From an uncultured Mediterraneibacter sp. (lineage in GTDB: Bacteria > Bacillota > Clostridia > Lachnospirales > Lachnospiraceae): DNA of 64,000 nt. The translations under genes and the position numbers were made by a program. Below the pieces are notes generated by a model. That model had not been told where the DNA came from. It saw nothing but the letters and a program-made list of their open reading frames with translations, and ran no database searches. The DNA is taken from the NCBI GenBank assembly GCA_934309345.1, contig CAKRDD010000017.1, forward strand, positions 11,978 to 75,977, read 5' to 3'. Positions within the stretch are counted from its first letter, which is position 1; the number at the start of each line of letters is the position of its first letter. Below are positions 42,764 to 52,125 of this stretch, one piece after another.

Positions 42764-44051
42764 CTATGCAAAGATAAATTCAGGGCATCCTGAAAAAGTT
42801 TTTCTTATTGCGTCATATGCGTTATGCCCCTGCTTATGGGCAGTACCGACATAAGACATGATTTTTAGATAATCTCTGGCTCCGTCTTTACTTCTGAAGC
42901 AGCCGGATACCTTCGTTTTGACCTTTATCATCCTGATATCACGTTCTGCCTGATTGTTATTGAACGGAACCTTGAAGTTATGGATAAAAAGGCAGACTGG
43001 TGCCTTGTATTTTTCAAGGCGTTCTACCAAGGCAAGAATCTTTCCTTTTTTCTTCCGGCCACGTTTTTTCTCCGTGGCAACCGGAAGAGGATTCTTTTCC
43101 CTGGCTTGTTTGATAAGTTTATCGTATTGCTTATCAAACTTATGATGGTGATAATAGCTGAGAGACTCTTTTCCTGCCTCAACCGCTTTATCTTTGACCT
43201 TCTTCATCGCTAACAGAAGGTCTATAAATGCAGCTGCCCATTTCTGTTCGGGATAGTTCTCTGTAAGCCCTGTCAATTCCCGTAACAAATGAGCGCAACA
43301 AACAGCATGCCGGCAATCCTTGTAATTCCAATAGGATGTCCAGCAGTCATGCATGGCAATCCCGTGAAAGGATGGCAGAACACCATACTGCTCCATGCCA
43401 AGATGCCCTCTTTTAGGGCTGATATCAAGATAGGTGAATTCACTATTTGATGCATCATGAACCCACCAGAGTTTCTTATCCACACGGGTTCCTGTTACAT
43501 CGAAATGTCCAAGACCCGATTCGGTAATCTTTTGCTTTATTCTGGTTTCCGTTTCTGATACAGCATCTGCGCAGCGTTTTACCATGTTGCTTATGGTGCC
43601 GGTAGCGATCGGGATATTGAACACACCAGAGAGAATCTCATGGGTTCTTTTTACGCTGACTGCTCCGACTGTATTTAAAGCCACAGATAATGCCTGCAGA
43701 TTTTCGCCATACTGCACAGGCAGATGGCATGTGTTTCACAATCTCATCCGGATCAGAAATGACAGCCAGATGTGTTCCTTGATGTCCGTCCTGCCCGCCA
43801 ACCTTCTTTCCGGAAGATTTGCGTAAACTTTTTGGCGCAGGCTTTTTGAACCCGTCACTTGATGGTGGTTTGGAACTGTTTTTGGAGTTTTTATTGAGTC
43901 GTTCTTTCAGTTCCTGGATGGTCTGATTAAGTTGGGCAATGAGAGCTGTCTGTGCATCAAATGATTGCTGCAGAGAATTTAAAGCCATTGTCAAGGAATT
44001 GACCTGCATAAGCAGTTGTTTAATCAATTCGTCCTTTGTCAAACAGACCAC
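42764..44051 (-). pseudogene. IS66-family transposase (TnpC) with internal deletion and frameshift
   Basis: The N-terminal part (43638-44051) has the IS66 coiled coil and KNSKNSSKPPSSDGFKKP. The C-terminal part (42764-43717) has the DDE domain (GLGHFDVTGTRVDKK, FKVPFNNNQAERDIRMIK). They lie in different frames. The normal Cys-rich middle is missing: PSACA is fused directly to QYGENLQALSV. So an internal deletion of roughly 60-70 codons shifted the frame. The usual IS66 accessory genes tnpA/tnpB are absent. Inactive; it separates the two halves of the peptide locus. Confidence 0.85.
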
Positions 44052-44621
44052 CTTCTTTCTCTAAAATCTGATAACACTATTTTAGCGCAAAGTCAGTAAA
44101 AAAGCGAATTGCTCGGATTGAACTATCGGTTAAAATGACTGTGGATAAAGCTGTAATTTCAAGGTGCAGGTGTTGCTAAATCTATTCAAAATTCGATAAA
44201 AATCGGATTTTGAAATACAAAAATGATGAATTAAAATCAGTAATCCACAAAGATGGAAATAGCTGCTTCACAATCGGTTAGTTATCCACCGACAGGAAGC
44301 AAATGAAGTGAAAACAGATTTTTTATTTTCTCTGTTTTTCACAAAAAATCACATGGACTCTATCAGGGGTTCTGAATAGTTACAATAGGGCAAAGTTTGG
44401 AATAAAAAAAGGATGGATGAAAAATGTTAATTGAGTGAATATACCAGTTCAATAGTGCATGCACTATTGCACCGGAATATCCAACTGAGCTCAAAACATG
44501 AACTACATAGTGAATTAAGTCTGGAAGATATCATCTTTCATTGATTGCCTTACACTCTCCCTCCCCTACTCATTAATAAATATATGTGCTATACCTAAAA
44601 GCACAAGGAATGGAGTGTATT
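44052..44621. other. 570-bp gap with a 20-bp palindrome
   Basis: It presumably contains the end of the IS66 copy (no clear inverted repeat found). CAATAGTGCATGCACTATTG (44450-44469) is a perfect palindrome about 150 bases before the phospholipase start, possibly an operator. No gene supported. Confidence 0.5.
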
Positions 44622-45466
44622 ATGAAAAAACAAACTAAATTATGTACGTATGTTTTATGTCTGGCTATTTTAATAATGGCTACGCCGGTATTAAATGCCA
44701 GAGCAGAACAGGGAACACCAATTAAAGTAAATGAAATTGCAAACGGCTCAGATAGTATCTATGGTTCGGGAGCACCACTTGAACATAGTAATAATCCAGA
44801 TGCAAGATTTCAGTCGGGAGGCATTGATCACACCCATCAGTATATTGTAGCAAATGTTCTCTCCATATTAAATAATGATAAGGGAAATGGTATTTTCAAT
44901 GATGAGTTAAATGCCGGCATTCTTATGGAAGCGACAGATTGGCCGGATAAGCTAGGAAATGAAACAGATTATGGAACCTTTTCAGGTCACTTTTATGATC
45001 CGGATACAGGGAAAAATTGGCTCGGCCAATCTTCACCAATGGCACAAACTAGGGCAGAATCCTATTATCAAAATGCTGTCACTTTATATAAATTAGGCGA
45101 TGTGAGTGCTGCCATGGATTTTTTAGGAAAAGGGACACATTATGTTTCAGACATGAATGAGCCTCATCAAGCTTCTAATTTAACAGCAATTAATAGTAAT
45201 CATACAGAGTTTGAAAATTTGTAGATGAAACACGTACTTCATATAAAATAAAAGGTAATACATTAAGCAGTCAACTATACGATACTGCAGCCAAAAGTGA
45301 AATAGATGACTTATCATATTCTGCGGCTAAGTATGCAAAAGCATTATCTGAAGAGGCACAAAACAAAAGCACATATTTAAGTGCAGCGGATAAGTCTGTA
45401 CAGCACGCCATTCAATCTGTTACACAATATATTTATAAATTTGGAAATGAGGTAGGAATTTATTAA
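44622..45466 (+). pseudogene. Zinc-dependent phospholipase C (alpha-toxin/PC-PLC family), frameshifted
   Basis: A signal peptide (KKQTKLCTYVLCLAILIMAT to NARAEQ) precedes the PLC domain: GIDHTHQYIVANVLSILNND, GTFSGHFYDPDTGKNW and GKGTHYVSDMNEPHQASNLTA. These match the zinc-ligand regions of clostridial alpha-toxin and Bacillus PC-PLC. A stop comes at 45222-45224. One missing T in the run near 45219 restores a frame with FVDETRTSYKI, then YAKALSEEAQN, ending at 45466. No C2-like domain follows. The gene looks broken unless the frameshift is a sequencing error. Confidence 0.8.
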
Positions 45467-45476
45467 AAAACTTGGA

Positions 45477-45518
45477 AAAAGCTATTGGTATTAAATTATT
45501 GATACCAATAGCTTTTGG
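45477..45518 (+). terminator. Terminator after the phospholipase pseudogene
   Basis: AAAAGCTATTGGTATT and GATACCAATAGCTTTT pair over 15-16 bp around an 8-base loop. Confidence 0.8.
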
Positions 45519-45650
45519 TGTTATTTGGTAAGGATAATCTATCCATTCAATGAAATGGTCAAGTTAAGCAAAAAATGTAGGAAATTGTAAGTTGCTAAGA
45601 TAAAATTAAAAAAATATATAGTGCTGCATGGTGCTGGAAAAGAGGTCGAT

Positions 45651-46814
45651 ATGTATAATTTTACGTTGTATATGACAACTGCCTGTAACTTTGAATGCAA
45701 GTATTGCTATGAGGATTACAAAGAGCAGAATCATTTGAATGAAGAGAGTTTAGTACAAACATTAGAATTTATTATGAATTATGGTGATAAGGGAAAAATT
45801 CTTTTAGATTTTCTGGGAGGAGAGCCTTTATTAAAAAAAGATTTAATTAAGCAGGCCGTGAGCTATGTAAAACAAGAATATCCAGACCGAATAGTAAAAT
45901 ATTATATTACTACAAACTGTTCTCTTATGGATGATGAATTTATTTCATTTATGAAAGAGAATGCGTTTACAGTTCGTTTAAGTTTTGACGGTAATAAACA
46001 AACACATGATCTTAATCGTATTGCTAAAGATGGTATCTCTTGCTATGAGAGTATCGTAGATAATATTTACAAAGTAAAGAACAGCGGTCTACGATATTCC
46101 GTGCGAATGACCATTACTGAAAATACAATTCCATTTATGTATGAAAACATATGTTTTCTCCACGAACAGGGGCTTAATAGTATCTGCATGATAATGGATG
46201 TAAACTTAGAGTTATCCGAAAGTCTTCTAGAAGTATTTAAAACGCAGATTTCAATGATTACGGAATATTATCTTAATGAATTTAATAATAATGCAAAGTT
46301 CGCTTTGGATCAGTTTGACGGGAAGTTCTTTAACATTTTATGTGATTTTGGAAATAAGTTTGCAATGTGCAACGCAGGAGTAGGAAATTTTAAGATTATG
46401 CCGGACGGTAGCATATACCCGTGTGGCTTTTTAACAAGTGATAAGCAATACAAAATTGGAGATATACATAAAGGCGTTGATATTAATCTTGCAAAACACA
46501 TGGCAATGTCAAAATTTGATAAAAATGACACTAAATGTTTAGGATGTAATATCCGTGATTTTTGCCATGGAATGAAATGTGGATATATGAATTTTATTCG
46601 TACAAAAAAAATAAATAGACCTTCGGACGCCGAGTGTTTATGTGAACATGTTTTTTATGACGCAATAATAAAGATTTTCAATTATCTTTTGTTGCAGCCA
46701 GTACCTATTATAAGGCAAACGTTTGGAGAAATGATGGATTATATTGAAGCATCAAATCTTAAGTTAAGTGATTACGGTATGAAAGTATATGATAGGTTAG
46801 TTAATGAAAAATAA
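45651..46814 (+). CDS. Radical SAM/SPASM peptide-modifying enzyme 3 (type A)
   Basis: 387 residues; the ATG at 45651 has AAGAGGTCG upstream. Cluster motif C12-x3-C16-x2-C19 (ACNFECKYCYED), then FLGGEPLLKK, ITTNCSLMDD and LSFDGNKQTHDLNR. SPASM-like Cys are in CNAGVGNFKIMPDGSIYPCG, CLGCNIRDFCHGMKCG and the late CLC. It closely resembles enzyme 1 at 37964. It overlaps the exporter gene by 11 bases. Probable substrates: precursors 2 and 3. Confidence 0.85.
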   Translation: MYNFTLYMTTACNFECKYCYEDYKEQNHLNEESLVQTLEFIMNYGDKGKILLDFLGGEPLLKKDLIKQAVSYVKQEYPDRIVKYYITTNCSLMDDEFISFMKENAFTVRLSFDGNKQTHDLNRIAKDGISCYESIVDNIYKVKNSGLRYSVRMTITENTIPFMYENICFLHEQGLNSICMIMDVNLELSESLLEVFKTQISMITEYYLNEFNNNAKFALDQFDGKFFNILCDFGNKFAMCNAGVGNFKIMPDGSIYPCGFLTSDKQYKIGDIHKGVDINLAKHMAMSKFDKNDTKCLGCNIRDFCHGMKCGYMNFIRTKKINRPSDAECLCEHVFYDAIIKIFNYLLLQPVPIIRQTFGEMMDYIEASNLKLSDYGMKVYDRLVNEK

Positions 46815-48462
46815 GAAGAAAAAACTATATTTTGATTTTTTACGAATATATGGGTGTAAAAAGAGATTATTTATCCTTTATGGAATTATCGTTGCAATTA
46901 TAGTCTTAAATGCAGGAATATCCCTAGTAAGACCAAAGCTTCAGGGGAATATAATAGATGATTTAAGTAATCCCCGGACTGTAGAGCAGTCAGGATTCAT
47001 GTCTATGCTAATTATTTTCCTGAGCCTGATGATTATCAACTATATTCTGGTATACTCTCAAAGATATTTAGTAGCAGTAATATCAGAAGAAATAGCTGCA
47101 GATGTCAGACAAAGAATTCACGATAAATTGGCAACGGTAAAAGTTAATTTTTTTGAAAAAATAGAAATCAGTGACATATTGCTTAAAGTTGATAAGGATG
47201 TTGCGGCAATTAAGCAGTGTGGAATTACAAGCATTCTTACATTGATATCCAATATTACCATTTTGATTGTAGTACCCCCGTATATGTTTTCTATAAATAA
47301 AGAGATTGCGGTAGTTAATATAATACTCTTAATTTGTGTACCTTTTATTACAAAAATATTAGGAACACTTATTCAACGAACTAGCGAAAAAGTTTTATAC
47401 GGATACAATAGTGCAACTAGCGTGCTGACCAATAGTTATAATAATTGGTTTACCGTTAGAATTTTCAACTGTTATCAGTATATCCACGATCGGTATAAAA
47501 AGGAAAATCAAAAATATAAGCACGACATCAACGTGCAAAATCTACTGTATATACTAAATACAATGACAATTTTAATTATACAGTTTATTGGAATGGTGGT
47601 CATTTGGGTAGTTGGTACAAAGGAAATTTTCAAAGGAAATATGACCATAGGTACAATTATGGCCTTAATGAATTATCAAACGATAATCATGAATCCCATT
47701 ATCGGAATTGCGGATTTTGCAAATGAATACCACACAGCGTTAGTCTCCCTCAAGGATATTAATACATTGACAAAATACCCGGATGAAAGTGATGAAGGGA
47801 AAACAAATATTTTAAAAATCCAAAATCTCATAGTAAAAGACCTATGTTTTCATTATCCGGGATCAGACAAAATGATATTAAAAAAAATTAATATTTGTTT
47901 TAAAAAGGGAAACTTATATGCAGTGAATGGAAAAAGCGGGCAAGGAAAGAGCACCTTATTTAAACTACTGGCAGGTATATATCAACCTACAAGTGGACAT
48001 ATTTTGGTGGGAAACATTCCATTATGGAAATATAGCCTCAACGAATACTGGCAGCATATTGGATTTGTAATGCAACGTTCTCAGTTTTTTAAGGACTCAA
48101 TTTTAAAAAATATAAATTTCAAGAATGATGTCCCACAAAATAAACTGAATAAAATTGCAGAAGAGCTTGATTTATACGAAGAAATACACAGTTTATCAGA
48201 TGAATGGGAAACAGAAATTAAAATTGATCCATACAATTTCTCTGAGGGTCAAATGCGTCGAATGGATATTCTTCGTAATATAATGAAAGAACCGGAAATC
48301 TTATTTTTTGATGAAGCAACTGCCAATATTGACGAGTGCCGTAGAGAAAAATTCTATAAATTATTACATCAGTTAGCAAAAGATAAGATAATCATTTACT
48401 CAACTCATAATAAAGATGAACTTAAAGAGGCAGATGTGGTAATAAATTTAGAACAGATATAA
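46804..48462 (+). CDS. ABC exporter (membrane plus ATPase half-transporter)
   Basis: 552 residues. A six-helix membrane domain fills about 1-320, with no C39 peptidase in front. The ATPase domain follows: Walker A VNGKSGQGKSTLFKLL, Q-loop FVMQRSQFF, a degenerate signature FSEGQMRRMDIL and Walker B EILFFDEATANID. It works as a homodimer. Position between a radical SAM enzyme and a protease marks it as the peptide exporter. Without its own peptidase it needs the adjacent subtilase to remove the leader. Confidence 0.88.
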   Translation: MKNKKKKLYFDFLRIYGCKKRLFILYGIIVAIIVLNAGISLVRPKLQGNIIDDLSNPRTVEQSGFMSMLIIFLSLMIINYILVYSQRYLVAVISEEIAADVRQRIHDKLATVKVNFFEKIEISDILLKVDKDVAAIKQCGITSILTLISNITILIVVPPYMFSINKEIAVVNIILLICVPFITKILGTLIQRTSEKVLYGYNSATSVLTNSYNNWFTVRIFNCYQYIHDRYKKENQKYKHDINVQNLLYILNTMTILIIQFIGMVVIWVVGTKEIFKGNMTIGTIMALMNYQTIIMNPIIGIADFANEYHTALVSLKDINTLTKYPDESDEGKTNILKIQNLIVKDLCFHYPGSDKMILKKINICFKKGNLYAVNGKSGQGKSTLFKLLAGIYQPTSGHILVGNIPLWKYSLNEYWQHIGFVMQRSQFFKDSILKNINFKNDVPQNKLNKIAEELDLYEEIHSLSDEWETEIKIDPYNFSEGQMRRMDILRNIMKEPEILFFDEATANIDECRREKFYKLLHQLAKDKIIIYSTHNKDELKEADVVINLEQI

Positions 48463-48484
48463 AAGGGATGGAGGTGAGATTCCC

Positions 48485-49477
48485 GTGAAAATTGGTGTAT
48501 TAGACACAGATGGAAAATTTGACAATGAATTTTTTACTGGTAAAAAGCTGAAAATAGTTCGCGATGAAAAGTGGAATACAAATGAACTAAATGATATGGA
48601 ATTTACTCATGGAGAATATGTGTGTTCACATATTTTAAAAGAAAATCCGACTGCAGAAATTATTCTTATTCCAATAATCAATAGTCGTATGAAATGCTCT
48701 GTTCAAGATTTAATAGATGGCCTTGAGCTACTCATTAATTACTCCGTGGACATGATAAACCTGAGCATTGGTGATGAGTATAAAAATCATAAAGAATTAG
48801 AAGAGATATGTCAAAAGGCCTATAATAAAGGGATACTTATTGTTGCAGCACACTCCAATAGAGAAGTCGATGCGACCTATCCGGCACAATTTCCTTTCGT
48901 ACTGGGTGTAAGTTGTACCGATGAAGAGGACTCAACAAAAATTTTAAACTACGAAGTTGAAAAAAATGAAATTATCTTTTCGTCAAGCTATTTTTCTATT
49001 TATCATTTAGGTATACCCAAATTATTGCCTGGAAATAGTTTTGCGTGTGCCCGGATAACTGGACTTTTAAGTCATCACAAAAATACATACCGTTCTTTCC
49101 TAAAGCAATTTAGTGATACGATTTTTAACTGTTATTATCACTACCCTACTCTAAAGCAGAAACGGTGTCTTTTTTTTACAAACCGTAAGAACGATTTATT
49201 GGAACAACGCTTTATAAAAGAAGTTACGAATACAGTTGAGTGTGTTGATTTTTTAAACATTATAAGATTTAAAGATGTAACACCAAATAGGTGGGATATC
49301 TTATATATAGATCACAGCAATTATCTAGAAATCCTTCCGTATAAAACGATTATAAAACGGCTTGCTATATCAGAGAAAAACAAGCAGTTTGTGCTTCGTT
49401 TCCCCCTATATAATATTAATGAACGTATCAACCTATATAAAAAAAATAAAATAATAATTTATCAATTTTTTATTTAG
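48485..49477 (+). CDS. Subtilisin-like (S8) protease, cytoplasmic, candidate leader peptidase
   Basis: 330 residues from GTG with GGAGGTGAG upstream; no signal peptide. The triad is visible: Asp7 in IGVLDTDG, His42 in EFTHGEYVCSHI, Ser185 in GNSFACARITGLL, with the oxyanion Asn125 in VAAHSNREVD. The last 130 residues have no known fold. It is shorter than secreted subtilases and lacks a propeptide. Placed between exporter and enzyme 4, it most likely cleaves leaders of modified precursors. Confidence 0.8.
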   Translation: MKIGVLDTDGKFDNEFFTGKKLKIVRDEKWNTNELNDMEFTHGEYVCSHILKENPTAEIILIPIINSRMKCSVQDLIDGLELLINYSVDMINLSIGDEYKNHKELEEICQKAYNKGILIVAAHSNREVDATYPAQFPFVLGVSCTDEEDSTKILNYEVEKNEIIFSSSYFSIYHLGIPKLLPGNSFACARITGLLSHHKNTYRSFLKQFSDTIFNCYYHYPTLKQKRCLFFTNRKNDLLEQRFIKEVTNTVECVDFLNIIRFKDVTPNRWDILYIDHSNYLEILPYKTIIKRLAISEKNKQFVLRFPLYNINERINLYKKNKIIIYQFFI

Positions 49478-49488
49478 AAGGAGGAGTA

Positions 49489-50595
49489 ATGTATACTTTA
49501 TCGTTAGAAATTATTAACAAATGTAACTTGAATTGCAAATATTGTTACTTAGGTGAGAAGAAAAATACATATATGAGTATTGATGTTGCAAAAAAATCTG
49601 TAGAAATAGCGTTACATGAGGCTTTAAAACAGTATGACAAGACATTACTCATATACTTCATTGGTGGAGAGCCATTGATGGCTTTTAGTTTAATGAAGGA
49701 TATAACGGATTATGTCAATAAAAGATGTAAAGAAACAGAATTAAAAAGCATGTTTAGCACAACAATAAATGGCACATTGTTAACCGATGAGATTACAGAT
49801 TTTTTCATTAAACATAAATTTGATTTAAAGCTGAGTTTAGATGGTCCAGAAAGTGTTCATGATCTTAATCGAAAGGATTATGCGGAAAAGGGAAGTTTCA
49901 AAAAAATCATCGAGAACCTGGTTTACTTGAAACGTTATGAGAAGTATACTCAAAAAAAAGTATCTTATGCTCAAGTCATAACAAAAAACAATTATATGAA
50001 ATGGGGCCAAAGCATTAAATTTCTTTTGGAATTAGGCTGTGAAAAAATTGAATCAGGAGTCGATCATTATTGCGAGTGGAGTGATGAGGAATTAGGCCAT
50101 TTGCAAGAACGGTTTACAGAAGCTTTCTATATATACAAAGAATATATTCAGAAAGAAAAGAAAACAATTTTTTGGAATTTATTTGATCAGCAGTTAGAAT
50201 CTTTTCTCTTGCCATGTGATTTCTATGCGTGTAAGGCAGGTTTAAATAGTGTATATGTTGCAACAGATGGGAAGATTTATACTTGTATTGAATTGGAGTC
50301 GTTTAAAATCGGTTCTGTTGAAACCGGACTAGATGTTCCTAGAATTCGTGAAATAGCATATGTAGAAAATAAAGTGAATGATATGTGCGAAGAATGTTCA
50401 TATATAAAAAATTGTAAATCAAGAGGATGTCAGGCATCAAATTATGAAGTACACCAAGACATTTATCAGCCAGTAAAAGAAAACTGTATTATAACAAAAA
50501 CAGCATTTGACTTAATAGAGAAAAATATATCGAGTGAACAACTAAATAAAATAAGAGAAGAAATTATGCGGAGGAGAAATCATGGAAAAAAATAA
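49489..50595 (+). CDS. Radical SAM/SPASM peptide-modifying enzyme 4 (type B)
   Basis: 368 residues with AAGGAGG before the ATG. Cluster motif C12-x3-C16-x2-C19 (KCNLNCKYCYLG), then FIGGEPLMAF and LSLDGPESVHDLNR. SPASM-like Cys are in CDFYACKAGLNSVYVATDGK, CEECSYIKNCKSRGC and the terminal NCIITK. Most similar to enzyme 2 at 39109. It overlaps enzyme 5 by 14 bases, so the two are translationally coupled. Confidence 0.84.
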   Translation: MYTLSLEIINKCNLNCKYCYLGEKKNTYMSIDVAKKSVEIALHEALKQYDKTLLIYFIGGEPLMAFSLMKDITDYVNKRCKETELKSMFSTTINGTLLTDEITDFFIKHKFDLKLSLDGPESVHDLNRKDYAEKGSFKKIIENLVYLKRYEKYTQKKVSYAQVITKNNYMKWGQSIKFLLELGCEKIESGVDHYCEWSDEELGHLQERFTEAFYIYKEYIQKEKKTIFWNLFDQQLESFLLPCDFYACKAGLNSVYVATDGKIYTCIELESFKIGSVETGLDVPRIREIAYVENKVNDMCEECSYIKNCKSRGCQASNYEVHQDIYQPVKENCIITKTAFDLIEKNISSEQLNKIREEIMRRRNHGKK

Positions 50596-51835
50596 ATTAC
50601 CTAATTTTATCATTATATGGCATGAAGATAAAGCTGCACTTATTGATCCAGAAGGAAAGGTTTGCTTAGGGGTAAGTAGATATATAGCAGAAAATATAAA
50701 TCAGGTTGAAGTCCAAGAAAAATTGTATCCTATTTGGCAGCAGCAAGCACAGATACGTCAAAAGGTTACCCAAGAACATGAAAAAATCAATACAGCCTAC
50801 TTAATGGTGACGAGACAATGTAATATGAATTGTGACTTTTGCGCAATAAGTGCAAATAAGAAAATGGATCTACAAAGAGAATTTACGCTTATAGATATTC
50901 AGGATAAGGTGATTCCTTTCTTGAAAAAATGTACACCACATAAACTCATTCTTACCGGTGGGGAACCTTTAATAAAAGACAGAATCATTGAAATAGCAAG
51001 TGCACTGCATAAGGAACTGAGCTGTCCGATAGTGCTACAGAGTAATGGCTTAAAAATAAATAGCGAAATTGTTAAAGGGTTATCTGGGAAAATTAGGCAA
51101 ATTGATTTTAGCACAAAGCATATGTTTGAAAATAGAAACAAAGAAGACATGCTAAAATATAATATTGAAATTTGTAAGAAGGCAGGCATAGATGTTCTCT
51201 TGACTTTTGTTTACGAAAGAGAGAATAAAGATGATCTATATAAAGTAATTGACATTGCTGCACAATACGACACAATGCTTCAAATAAATGTTGTTGCACC
51301 TGTTGGTATGGCCAAAGAGGGGTCTTACATTCTAACTGATAATGAAAAAATTGAAATGGATTTGGACATTGCAGAATATATTTATAAACAGAAATATGAG
51401 ACAAAAATTCTGGCAAATATATTGGGTGGCGTAATTCAAGTTGAAAAATCATGTGGAGCATATGGACGGGTTATGGCAATATTTCCTGAAGGCAACATAT
51501 ACATGTGTCAATGCCTGGAAGAGCCTAAGTACTGTATGGGTAATATTTTGACAAATACAGCAGAAGATATACAAATTAATTTAGAGAAAATGCTTTTAGA
51601 TAATGAAATAAAAGCGACTTTTCATGTTGAGAGTAAAGATATTTGTAATGAGTGCGATTATAGATATTTGTGTACAGGAAAATGCCCAATATCAGCTAAT
51701 CAAGAAGACTATGATTGCTATTATATTAAGAAGAAGATTGACTATCGTCTGTTTTCCAAAGCAAATATCTCAAAACGGGAGGCGTTAGAAGAGTATATTG
51801 ATTTTTTGAGACACCTAAAAAATAATTTTGAGTAG
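50582..51835 (+). CDS. Radical SAM/SPASM enzyme 5 with N-terminal extension (type C)
   Basis: 417 residues with GGAGGAG before the ATG. Residues 1-70 (NFIIIWHEDKAALIDPEGK, VSRYIAENINQVEV) precede the radical SAM domain. They could be a small PqqD-like leader-recognition domain. The cluster motif is C80-x3-C84-x2-C87 (RQCNMNCDFCAIS), then LTGGEPLIKD. SPASM-like Cys: CGAYGRV, EGNIYMCQC, CNECDYRYLCTGKCPI. It has no partner in the first half of the locus and is 128 bases upstream of precursor 2. PqqE-like enzymes crosslink side chains. Confidence 0.82.
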   Translation: MEKNKLPNFIIIWHEDKAALIDPEGKVCLGVSRYIAENINQVEVQEKLYPIWQQQAQIRQKVTQEHEKINTAYLMVTRQCNMNCDFCAISANKKMDLQREFTLIDIQDKVIPFLKKCTPHKLILTGGEPLIKDRIIEIASALHKELSCPIVLQSNGLKINSEIVKGLSGKIRQIDFSTKHMFENRNKEDMLKYNIEICKKAGIDVLLTFVYERENKDDLYKVIDIAAQYDTMLQINVVAPVGMAKEGSYILTDNEKIEMDLDIAEYIYKQKYETKILANILGGVIQVEKSCGAYGRVMAIFPEGNIYMCQCLEEPKYCMGNILTNTAEDIQINLEKMLLDNEIKATFHVESKDICNECDYRYLCTGKCPISANQEDYDCYYIKKKIDYRLFSKANISKREALEEYIDFLRHLKNNFE

Positions 51836-51962
51836 AAAATATAGTAAATAAGTAGTAAACCGATATTTTGAAACCCAAAGAGAAACGAATTAAGTCGTTT
51901 TAGACAAGAAGTATGGTTAAATGACTGTGAAGCTTTTATCATATATTTAGGAGGTGAGAAAA

Positions 51963-52109
51963 ATGAGAGAAAATGAATCTACAACTAAAAAGGTAAATCA
52001 AGAGTTAGAGGCTGAAGAGGTCAATGTTTATTACAACTGCTACATCCCAAGATTGGGTTGTTACGTTGACTGTATTGATAAAACTCCACTACTCACAACA
52101 TCTAATTAA
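51963..52109 (+). CDS. RiPP precursor peptide 2 (Cys-rich)
   Basis: 48 residues; TAGGAGGTGAG lies right before the ATG. The leader ends QELEAEEVN and the core is VYYNCYIPRLGCYVDC followed by IDKTPLLTTSN. Cys26, Cys33 and Cys37 have spacing C-x6-C-x3-C, as in precursor 1, with CYVDC corresponding to CLTDC. The size is below usual gene-calling limits. Sixteen bases upstream of precursor 3, so one transcript carries both. Confidence 0.72.
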   Translation: MRENESTTKKVNQELEAEEVNVYYNCYIPRLGCYVDCIDKTPLLTTSN

Positions 52110-52125
52110 TCAGGAGGAAAATGCT

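Noticed and set aside
45470..45650. Search for a fourth precursor ahead of enzyme 3
   Set aside because: No short Cys-rich frame with a ribosome site; only a terminator and AT-rich DNA.
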